15,317 nt of DNA from Hyphomicrobiales bacterium (GTDB lineage Bacteria > Pseudomonadota > Alphaproteobacteria > Rhizobiales > Aestuariivirgaceae): positions 1 to 15,317 of the forward strand of contig JANYGE010000103.1 of the NCBI GenBank assembly GCA_025362535.1. Reading direction: 5' to 3'. The notes under the pieces were generated by a model that was not told the DNA's origin, did no database searches, and saw nothing but the letters and a program-made list of their open reading frames with translations. This document shows, one piece after another, positions 1 to 5,954 of this stretch. How positions within the stretch are numbered: the stretch's first letter is position 1; each line of letters starts with the position of its first letter. The translations under genes were made by a program, and so were the position numbers.

Positions 1-965
1 CCGAAGGTGTGGCGATCCTTTATATTTCGCACCGGCTTGAAGAGGTGCGCAAACTTTGCTCGGCAGCGACTGTGCTGCGCCATGGCAAAGTGGTGGCCAC
101 CTGTGATCCGCGCAAGGAAACCCCAGCCAGTATGGCGCGCATGATGGTGGGCAGTGATGTAGCCGCCATTCATGCAGAGAAAAATAATAGAGCTGGCCCC
201 GTCAGATTATCCGTGCACGGATTAAATCTCGCAGGCGATGGTGCCTTTTCGGTGTCGCTCAAGAATATCAATCTTGATGTGCAAGGTGGTGAGCTGGTGG
301 CCATTGCAGGCGTTGCAGGCAATGGTCAATCGGAATTTTTTGATGCCATTTCAGGCGAGTATCTTTCCAAGCAGGATTCCATCGTGATTGATGGCGCAGC
401 TTGTGGTTCAGAATCTGTAACCCAGCGGCGCAAGCGTGGGGCGGCCTTTGTGCCAGAGGAACGTCTGGGCCATGGCGCTGTGCCCAGTTTTGTTTTGTCG
501 GAAAATGTGGTGCTCACCCGCCATGCCGATGTGGCCAGCAAAGGCATTGTCAACCGCTCATCGGCCGTGCAATTGGCGGCCAAAGTGATCAAGACTTTTG
601 ATGTGCGCAAGGGCAAGGCTGATCCGGAAGCGCGGGCTTTATCAGGTGGCAATCTGCAGAAATTTGTGGTGGGGCGTGAGCTTGAGCGCAATCCAAAAAT
701 CCTGGTGGTGAACCAGCCGACCTGGGGCGTTGATGCGGGAGCTGCCGCCACTATCCGCCAAGCCTTGGTTGATCTTGCCCGTTCGGGGGCTGCTGTCTTG
801 GTGATCAGTCAGGATCTGGATGAGATTTTTGAAATCGCTGATCGTATTGCCGTTATTTCGCGCGGCCAGCTTTCACCCGCGGTGACAGCACAAGAATTAT
901 CCTTGGAAAAAATCGGCCTGCTTATGGCTGGCTCAGGTGAGGTGTCTCATGCGGCTCATTCTTGA
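1..965 (+). CDS. BMP-type (purine/nucleoside) ABC importer ATP-binding protein, 5' truncated
   Basis: This is the C-terminal two thirds of a double-ABC-domain ATPase that powers an importer at the inner face of the cytoplasmic membrane. The reading frame is open from the first full codon (base 3), so the true start lies upstream of the window; the GTG at 9 is internal. The first residues, ending in ISHRLEEV, are the H-loop (His at 30-32) and tail of domain 1. Domain 2 follows with a Walker A-like GVAGNGQS (309-332), the signature LSGGNLQK (639-662) and a Walker B region ILVVNQPTWGVD. Domain 2 lacks the Walker A lysine and the catalytic glutamate (Q instead). That is normal for the second domain of the MglA/NupO-like group, so it is not decay. 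The gene overlaps the next permease by 17 bp. Specificity for purines is inferred from the downstream BMP protein and purine-degradation genes. Confidence 0.93.
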   Translation, partial: EGVAILYISHRLEEVRKLCSAATVLRHGKVVATCDPRKETPASMARMMVGSDVAAIHAEKNNRAGPVRLSVHGLNLAGDGAFSVSLKNINLDVQGGELVAIAGVAGNGQSEFFDAISGEYLSKQDSIVIDGAACGSESVTQRRKRGAAFVPEERLGHGAVPSFVLSENVVLTRHADVASKGIVNRSSAVQLAAKVIKTFDVRKGKADPEARALSGGNLQKFVVGRELERNPKILVVNQPTWGVDAGAAATIRQALVDLARSGAAVLVISQDLDEIFEIADRIAVISRGQLSPAVTAQELSLEKIGLLMAGSGEVSHAAHS

Positions 966-2004
966 GAAGCGGGCTGAACGCTCGTGGAAAATGGCGCTGG
1001 CCTCGCCTCTCATTGCGATTGCTCTCACGCTGATCTTTGGCGGCATTGTTTTTGCGTTGCGCGGGGTTGAACCTCTGCATGGCCTCTATGTGTTTTTCAT
1101 TGAGCCCCTCACCGATGAATGGGCCCGTGAAAAGCTGATTGTGAAAGCCACCCCTCTGGTGCTGATCGGCGCTGGTTTGGCGCTGTGTTACACTGCTAAT
1201 ATCTGGAACATTGGAGCCGAAGGGCAATTTGTTATTGGCGCCTTGGCGGCAGGTGCCGTGCCCGTGTTGTTCTCCGGCTGGCAGACGCCAGATGTCATGC
1301 TTGTCATGTTGATTTTAGGTGCCATTGGCGGGGCCTTATGGGCGCTTATTCCAGCGGCCTTGCGGGTGCGGTATAAGGCCAATGAAATTCTCACCTCGCT
1401 GATGCTGGTCTATGTGGCGCGGCTTTTATTTGATTGGCTGGTGCGTGGTGTCATGCGCGATCCACTCGGCATGAATTTCCCCAAGACCGTGCGCTTTGTG
1501 GGCTGGCAGCGCCTGCCCACCTGGGGCGATATTCATTTGGGCGCATTGATTGCGTTGATTGCTGCGCTTGGCCTTGCCTTCATGATGGCGCGCATGTTGA
1601 AAGGCTTTGAACTGCGCACCTTAGGCGCAGCCCCGCGCGCTGGGCGCTTTGCCGGATTCTCCGCTGATAAAGCGGTTTACTTCTGCTTTGCCGTATCGGG
1701 TGCGCTGGCTGGCCTTGCTGGGGCCTGCGATGTGATGGGGGTGAGCAAGCAATTGCAAACGCCTTATGAGCCCAATTATGGTTTCGTTGCCATTATCGTT
1801 GCATTTTTGGGCAGGCTTAATCCCGTTGGGGTTATATTGGCAGCCCTGCTTTTGGCGCTCACTTTTATTGGTGGCGAGGCGGCGCAGGTTTCATTGGGCA
1901 TTCCCGATAAAATTGCCAAAGTGTTTCAGGGCATATTGCTGTTTTTCATTTTGGCTTGCGACACGCTGATCCTCTACCGTATTCGTTTTGAGAGCAAAAA
2001 ATAA
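949..2004 (+). CDS. BMP-type ABC importer permease 1 (NupP-like)
   Basis: This 351-residue polytopic inner-membrane protein is one half of the importer channel. Hydrophobic segments begin near residue 15 and run through the whole protein. The conserved motif NIWNIGAEGQFVIGALAAG and the cytoplasmic-loop stretch RVRYKANEILTSLMLVYVA are typical of BPD_transp_2 permeases found with BMP-family binding proteins. I chose the ATG at 949 because AGGTGAGG (935-942) lies six bases upstream. A GTG at 937 would add four residues but would sit inside that ribosome-binding site. The start overlaps the ATPase gene by 17 bp and the stop overlaps the next permease by one base (TAATG), so translation is probably coupled. 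Transport substrate is inferred from the neighbourhood only. Confidence 0.93.
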   Translation: MRLILEKRAERSWKMALASPLIAIALTLIFGGIVFALRGVEPLHGLYVFFIEPLTDEWAREKLIVKATPLVLIGAGLALCYTANIWNIGAEGQFVIGALAAGAVPVLFSGWQTPDVMLVMLILGAIGGALWALIPAALRVRYKANEILTSLMLVYVARLLFDWLVRGVMRDPLGMNFPKTVRFVGWQRLPTWGDIHLGALIALIAALGLAFMMARMLKGFELRTLGAAPRAGRFAGFSADKAVYFCFAVSGALAGLAGACDVMGVSKQLQTPYEPNYGFVAIIVAFLGRLNPVGVILAALLLALTFIGGEAAQVSLGIPDKIAKVFQGILLFFILACDTLILYRIRFESKK

Positions 2005-2879
2005 TGGAGCAATTTCTCGCCATTTTCGCCACCATCGTCACCGCCTCAACCCCATTGCTGATCGCCGCCTTAGGTGAGCTGGTGGTGGAGCGTTCGGGGG
2101 TTCTCAATCTGGGGGTTGAAGGCATGATGGTGATGGGGGCTGTGGCAGGCTTCGGCGTGGCCTTTGCCACGGGCAATCCTTATCTGGGGGTGGTGGCCAG
2201 TATTATCGCGGGCATGCTGATGTCCCTTTTGTTCGGGCTATTGACCCTCACTTTGCTGAGCAATCAGGTGGCCACCGGCCTTGCCATCACTCTGCTTGGG
2301 CTTGGCCTTTCCGCCTTGATTGGTGAAAGTCTGGTGGGCCAGCCCATCGCGCGCATTCCGAATTTTCATGGCATTGATATTCTCATCGTGGCTTCTTTTG
2401 CACTGGCGGGCCTCACCAGTTGGGTTCTATTTAAAACCCGCCTCGGCCTCGTCATTCGGGCTGTTGGGGATAATCACCATTCGGCCCATGCCATGGGCTT
2501 TAAAGTGATTGCGGTGCGCTATCTTTGTGTGGCCTTTGGCGGGGCCTGTGCGGGGCTGGCAGGCGGCTATCTGTCGCTTGCCTATACGCCGCAATGGGTG
2601 GAAAACATGACGGCAGGGCGGGGCTGGATCGCACTGGCCTTGGTGGTGTTTGCCACCTGGCTTCCGGGCCGGGTGATTATTGGGGCTTATTTATTCGGGG
2701 CTATTTCCATTTTGGCCTATACGGTGCAAACCTTTGCCTGGGGCATTCCATCACAGTGGTTATCTTCACTGCCTTATCTTGTCACAGTGGCTGCACTTGT
2801 GGTTATCTCTGGCAATCGGCAGCTCATGCGGGCGAACACGCCAACCTGCTTAGGTCAGTCATTCGTGCCTGATCGCTAA
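2004..2879 (+). CDS. BMP-type ABC importer permease 2 (NupQ-like)
   Basis: This 291-residue second permease pairs with the preceding one to form the translocation pore. It shows the family start pattern, a short hydrophobic segment followed by ELVVERSGVLNLGVEGMMVMGAVAGF, and further membrane segments up to about residue 275. The tail has the ALG/CLG-Q-x-F-V-P pattern (CLGQSFVPDR) often seen at the C-terminus of this permease type. Its ATG shares a base with the stop of the upstream gene, indicating one operon. The length is normal for the shorter of the two BMP-system permeases. A 103-bp gap with a hairpin separates it from the binding-protein gene. Confidence 0.93.
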   Translation: MEQFLAIFATIVTASTPLLIAALGELVVERSGVLNLGVEGMMVMGAVAGFGVAFATGNPYLGVVASIIAGMLMSLLFGLLTLTLLSNQVATGLAITLLGLGLSALIGESLVGQPIARIPNFHGIDILIVASFALAGLTSWVLFKTRLGLVIRAVGDNHHSAHAMGFKVIAVRYLCVAFGGACAGLAGGYLSLAYTPQWVENMTAGRGWIALALVVFATWLPGRVIIGAYLFGAISILAYTVQTFAWGIPSQWLSSLPYLVTVAALVVISGNRQLMRANTPTCLGQSFVPDR

Positions 2880-2889
2880 AAGAACATCC

Positions 2890-2912
2890 CGCAAAAGTTG
2901 AAGACTTTTGCG
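2890..2912. other. Intergenic hairpin between permease and binding-protein genes
   Basis: CGCAAAAGT (2890-2898) and ACTTTTGCG (2904-2912) form a perfect 9-bp inverted repeat with a 5-base loop (TGAAG). It starts ten bases after the permease stop. No T-run follows, so it is not a standard intrinsic terminator. Possible roles are an mRNA-stabilising or processing stem that lets the binding protein be made in excess over the membrane subunits, or a fragment of a dispersed rhizobial palindrome. The pairing is seen directly; the role is inference. Confidence 0.5.
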
Positions 2913-2970
2913 ATAAGGATTTTCTCAATAAGATATAAGAATAGTAATGGGAATAACGGGACTTCAACAC

Positions 2971-2977
2971 GGAGAAT
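2971..2977 (+). promoter_or_regulatory. Ribosome-binding site fixing the BMP protein start
   Basis: GGAGA starts at 2971, and its end lies seven bases before the ATG at 2983. This strong Shine-Dalgarno match favours 2983 over the in-frame ATG at 2947. The earlier start would put a non-hydrophobic 12-residue extension in front of the signal peptide. Confidence 0.7.
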
Positions 2978-2982
2978 ACAAA

Positions 2983-4041
2983 ATGAAAAAATTAATGTTA
3001 TCGGCAGCAGTTGTTGCCATGGCTTTGGGTGCGGCATCTGCCTCAGCCAATGCCGCAGACAAGTTCAAGGCCTGCTGGATTTACCTCGGTGCCATCGGCG
3101 ATTTCGGCTGGACCTATCAGCACAATGAAGGTGTGAAGCAAGTTCAAGCCGAATTAGGTGACAAGGTTGAAACGGTTTTCGTTGAAAACGTAGCCGAAGC
3201 CGACAGTGCCACAGCCATTGAGCGTTTGGCCCGTGATGGCTGCAAAATCATTTTCACAACCTCATTTGGTTATATGGAGCCAACTTTAGAAGTGGCCGCC
3301 AAATATCCTGATGTGAAGTTTGAACATGCCACCGGGTATAAAACCGCTGACAACGTGACAACTTATAACGCCAAGTTCCATCAGGGCCGTTATGTGCAAG
3401 GGCAAATTGCTGCCAAAATGTCAAAGACTGGCGTTGCAGGCTATATTGGCTCCTTCCCCATTCCTGAAGTGGTTGCAGGCATCAATGCCTTCATGCTCGG
3501 CGCACAATCCGTGAACCCCGATTTCAAAGTGAAGATCGTTTGGGCCAACACCTGGTTTGATCCTGGCAAAGAAGGCGATGCAGCAAAAGTGCTGTTCAGC
3601 CAAGGTGCTGATATTATCGTGCAACACACTGACTCAGCAGCTCCGATCACGGTTGCTGAAGAGCAAAAGAAACTGGGCTTTGGTCAAGCTTCCGACCAGA
3701 TTAAGTTTGGTCCACACGCTCAAATGACCGCGACCATGGATAATTGGGGCCCCTATTATGTGCGCCGCGTCAAGGCCGCCATGGATGGCACTTGGAAATC
3801 GCAACAATCATGGGATGGCATGGCTGAAGGCACCGTGAAAATGGCGCCCATCACCAATGTTCCGGATGATGTGAAAGCCATGGCCGAAAAAACCATTGCT
3901 GATATCACCTCCGGCGCGCTTGATCCCTTTGGTGGCAAAGTCACCAAGCAAGATGGCACTGTGGTCGACAAGGTTGATGACGGCATGATCCTCGGCATGA
4001 ACTGGTACGTCAAAGGCATCGACGACAAACTGCCCCAGTAA
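2983..4041 (+). CDS. BMP-family ABC transporter substrate-binding protein (PnrA-like)
   Basis: This 352-residue periplasmic binding protein delivers ligand to the importer encoded just upstream. From the ATG at 2983 it begins MKKLMLSAAVVAMALG and has an Ala-rich region ending ASANAADKFKA, a clear Sec signal peptide cleaved near residue 24. The mature part has the BMP/Bmp fold pattern: KACWIYLGAIGDFGWTYQHNEG at the first strand and loop, IIFTTSFGY, GYIGSFPIPEV, and DIIVQHTDSAAP in the second lobe. BMP-family proteins are known to bind nucleosides (PnrA, NupN) and other ligands such as riboflavin (RfuA). Location beside puuD-uraD-guaD points to a purine base, nucleoside or related compound, but the exact ligand is not shown by the sequence. 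Length is normal. A palindromic element begins about ten bases after the stop. Confidence 0.93.
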   Translation: MKKLMLSAAVVAMALGAASASANAADKFKACWIYLGAIGDFGWTYQHNEGVKQVQAELGDKVETVFVENVAEADSATAIERLARDGCKIIFTTSFGYMEPTLEVAAKYPDVKFEHATGYKTADNVTTYNAKFHQGRYVQGQIAAKMSKTGVAGYIGSFPIPEVVAGINAFMLGAQSVNPDFKVKIVWANTWFDPGKEGDAAKVLFSQGADIIVQHTDSAAPITVAEEQKKLGFGQASDQIKFGPHAQMTATMDNWGPYYVRRVKAAMDGTWKSQQSWDGMAEGTVKMAPITNVPDDVKAMAEKTIADITSGALDPFGGKVTKQDGTVVDKVDDGMILGMNWYVKGIDDKLPQ

Positions 4042-4050
4042 GAACCAAGA

Positions 4051-4172
4051 GCCCTCATCCGCCCTTCGGGCACCTTCTCCCATTTGTAAGTACAAACGGG
4101 AGAAGGCCGGAATTCTCGCCTTCTCCCGCGCGCCTTCGCGTGGGAGAAGGTGGCCAACGGCCGGATGAGGGC
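4051..4172. repeat. RIME-like mosaic palindromic element A (intergenic)
   Basis: The element fills nearly all of the gap between the BMP gene and puuD. The outer arms pair CCCTCATCCG with CGGATGAGGG. Each arm carries its own small hairpin: GCCC-TTC-GGGC at 4061-4071 and GGCC-AAC-GGCC at 4152-4162. Inside are two tandem stems with the same sequence, CCTTCTCCC/GGGAGAAGG at 4073-4081 with 4098-4106 and at 4119-4127 with 4142-4150. The first stem also contains TTTGTA/TACAAA. This layout matches the rhizobial mosaic palindromes known as RIME. The same outer sequences occur in element B inside uraD. It may attenuate read-through from the transporter genes, but it has no U-tract. Confidence 0.85.
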
Positions 4173-4194
4173 CCTTCACCACGAGTACCACACC

Positions 4195-5349
4195 ATGGAC
4201 CCCTTTCTTCTCGAATGGCTGAATATTCTCGTGCGCTGGGGCCATCTGGTGGCTGGCATCGCGTGGATTGGCACATCATTTTATTTTGTGGCGCTTGACC
4301 TTTCGCTGAAAAACCAAGAGGCATGGGAAGTCCACGGCGGGGGCTTTTATCACGTCAAAAAATTTCTCTCCGCTCCCCCCAACCTGCCACCGGATTTGAT
4401 CTGGTTTAAGTGGGAGGCCTATCTTGCCTGGATCACTGGCTTTGGGCTTTTGATCCTGCAATATTATGTGCAAGCTGATTTATTTCTGATTGATCCCACC
4501 GTGTTGCCGCTTCTGCCCTGGCAGGCCATTGCGATTTCTGTGGTGTCGCTGTTTGCGGGCTGGTTGATTTATGATGGCATCTGCCGCTCACCCATTGGCC
4601 AGCACACCGGATGGTTAGCGCTCTGCGTTTACGCCTTGATCGTGATTGCCGCCTTTAATTATGGCCGGGTATTTTCAGGGCGCGGCACCTTCATTCATAT
4701 TGGCGCATTTATCGGCACCATAATGGCGGCCAATGTGTTTGCGGTGATCATTCCCAATCAACGCAAAATCACTGCAGCCCTTCTCAAAGGCGAAAAGCCT
4801 GATCCCAAATATGGTGCGATCGGCAAACAGCGCTCCCTGCATAACACCTATCTCACCTTGCCGGTGTTGTTCATGATGACCAGCAATCACTATGCCATCA
4901 TCACCGGCTATCCGCAGGCTTGGGCCTTGGTTGGTCTTGTAGTGTTGGGCGGCGGTGTTGCGCGGCATTTTCTGCTGCGCACTGAAGTGCATGATGACAT
5001 AGCCGAAATCGCCTGGACCATTCCGGTGATAGCCTTATGTCTGGTGGCAGCCGTCATGCTCACCGAACCCAGTAAATCGCTGATTCCGGCGGGCCTCAAA
5101 ACCAGCGATGCCGAAGTAATGGCATTGGTTCAAACCCATTGCCAGTCTTGCCATTCGGCTAACCCGACAGATGCGAATATTAAACAAGCACCCAAAGGCA
5201 TTATGTTCGCCAGCACCGATGATTTGAAGCATTATGCCAGGCAGATCGAAGCGCAAGCCGTGCGCAACAGGTCCATGCCACTGGGCAATAAAACCCACAT
5301 GACGGTTGAAGAACGCCAAAAACTTGGCGCATGGCTGGCAGCGCAATGA
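4195..5349 (+). CDS. puuD: Urate hydroxylase/oxidase PuuD, membrane protein with C-terminal cytochrome c domain
   Basis: This 384-residue protein oxidises urate to 5-hydroxyisourate at the inner membrane and is thought to pass electrons to the respiratory chain rather than to O2 directly. The N-terminus LLEWLNILVRWGHLVAGIAWIGTSFYF is the hallmark of the Urate_ox_N family, and several hydrophobic segments follow up to about residue 295. The C-terminal domain has a heme c site, C316-Q-S-C319-H320, with Met361 (SMPLGN) as the probable axial ligand. The ATG at 4195 fits the family N-terminus. The same frame stays open upstream into palindromic element A (GTG 4150, ATG 4165), and the ribosome-binding site is weak (GAG at 4183-4185), so the start is likely rather than certain. 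The stop overlaps the uraD start (ATGA). Confidence 0.95.
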   Translation: MDPFLLEWLNILVRWGHLVAGIAWIGTSFYFVALDLSLKNQEAWEVHGGGFYHVKKFLSAPPNLPPDLIWFKWEAYLAWITGFGLLILQYYVQADLFLIDPTVLPLLPWQAIAISVVSLFAGWLIYDGICRSPIGQHTGWLALCVYALIVIAAFNYGRVFSGRGTFIHIGAFIGTIMAANVFAVIIPNQRKITAALLKGEKPDPKYGAIGKQRSLHNTYLTLPVLFMMTSNHYAIITGYPQAWALVGLVVLGGGVARHFLLRTEVHDDIAEIAWTIPVIALCLVAAVMLTEPSKSLIPAGLKTSDAEVMALVQTHCQSCHSANPTDANIKQAPKGIMFASTDDLKHYARQIEAQAVRNRSMPLGNKTHMTVEERQKLGAWLAAQ

Positions 5350-5954
5350 TCGCACTTGCCGAGATCAACCGCATGACGCCCGACGCGTTCGTCACAGAAT
5401 TTGGCGAAATCGCCGAACATTCGCCATGGGTGGCAGAGGCTGTGGCCAAGGGACCTCATCCGCCCCTTCGGGGCACCTTCTCCAAAGGAGAAGGGCAGTT
5501 TATCGAGGGCGATGCGCAACCTCTACCCTTCCCCTCTGGGGAAGGTGCCCAAAGGGCGGATGAGGTCCCTTTCTCAAGCCTAGGTGACATCATTTCCCGT
5601 TTCACTCAAGCCGTTATGGCCGCCTCTCAAACCCAACAGCTTGCACTTCTGCGTGCCCATCCTGATCTCGCAACCCGCGCCAAGCTCACAACAGATTCAA
5701 CCCGTGAACAGCAAGGCGCTGGCCTTGATACATTGAGCGCGGAAGAATTTGCCACATTCACCGCACTGAATAATCAGTACAAGGAGCAAAATGGTTTCCC
5801 TTTTATTTTTGCCGTAAAGGGGGCCACCAAACACCAGATTCTCGCAAGCTTTGAACAACGCATTCACCACGCGCGTGAAGATGAATTCAAAGTGGCACTC
5901 CAGCAAGTCTGCAAAATCATCGGCTTTCGAATTGAAGCAAAGGTGACGGAATGA
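5346..5954 (+). CDS. uraD: OHCU decarboxylase UraD carrying an in-frame palindromic-element insertion
   Basis: UraD decarboxylates 2-oxo-4-hydroxy-4-carboxy-5-ureidoimidazoline to S-allantoin, the last step of the urate branch. The protein is 202 residues, against about 165-175 usually. Conserved parts are FGEIAEHSPWVAEAV near the N-terminus, LLRAHPDLA with catalytic His105, REQQGAGLD, NGFPFIFAVKGATKHQIL and the C-terminal helix. Between the first two, residues about 35-76 (a Pro/Gly-rich stretch with PHPPLRG and GEGAQRADEVP) are encoded by palindromic element B and have no counterpart in the family. If they are removed, the text reads AVAKG-PF-SSLGD, which fits the normal spacing. I chose the ATG at 5346, which overlaps the puuD stop as ATGA. 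The stop overlaps guaD in the same way. Catalytic motifs are intact, so activity may be kept. Confidence 0.93.
   Translation: MIALAEINRMTPDAFVTEFGEIAEHSPWVAEAVAKGPHPPLRGTFSKGEGQFIEGDAQPLPFPSGEGAQRADEVPFSSLGDIISRFTQAVMAASQTQQLALLRAHPDLATRAKLTTDSTREQQGAGLDTLSAEEFATFTALNNQYKEQNGFPFIFAVKGATKHQILASFEQRIHHAREDEFKVALQQVCKIIGFRIEAKVTE
5448..5571. repeat. RIME-like mosaic palindromic element B, inside uraD
   Basis: A perfect 18-bp inverted repeat forms the outer arms: AAGGGACCTCATCCGCCC (5448-5465) and its reverse complement at 5554-5571. Inside are four hairpins: GCCCC-TTC-GGGGC (5462-5474), CCTTCTCC-AAA-GGAGAAGG (5476-5494), CCTTCCCC-TCT-GGGGAAGG (5527-5545) and GCCC-AAA-GGGC (5547-5557). The reverse complement of element A (4051-4172) aligns with B along both arms, so the two seem to lie in opposite orientation. 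All three forward frames are open across most of B. The frame ending in a TGA at 5561-5563 is not the one used by uraD. CCT at 5454-5456 and 5568-5570 could be a short target duplication, implying a net gain of 114 bases (38 codons); that boundary is inference. Confidence 0.88.

Noticed and set aside
401..950. Degenerate Walker A and Walker B in the second ABC domain (Q for K, Q for E)
   Set aside because: This is the normal state of the second nucleotide-binding domain in sugar/nucleoside ABC ATPases of this type, so it is not a sign of decay or novelty.
2898..2939. Possible sigma-70 promoter upstream of the binding-protein gene (TTGAAG ... TATAAG)
   Set aside because: No -35/-10 pair has acceptable spacing; nearest combinations give 15 or 20+ bases, and the -35 candidate is part of the hairpin.
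4051..4172. Element A as a CRISPR array, because of the repeated CCTTCTCCC units
   Set aside because: The units are inverted, very short and not separated by regular spacers; they form stems of one palindromic element.
4051..4172. Element A as an intrinsic terminator
   Set aside because: Strong stems exist but there is no following U-run; attenuation is possible, but a terminator call is not supported.
3756..4324. Three long open frames on the minus strand across the end of the BMP gene and element A
   Set aside because: They are antisense shadows that stay open because element A lacks stops on that strand; no ribosome-binding sites or recognisable protein motifs.
5448..5571. Element B as a sequencing or assembly artefact creating a frameshifted uraD
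   Set aside because: The frame is kept through the element and both flanks match the family; an assembly chimera would be unlikely to preserve this.
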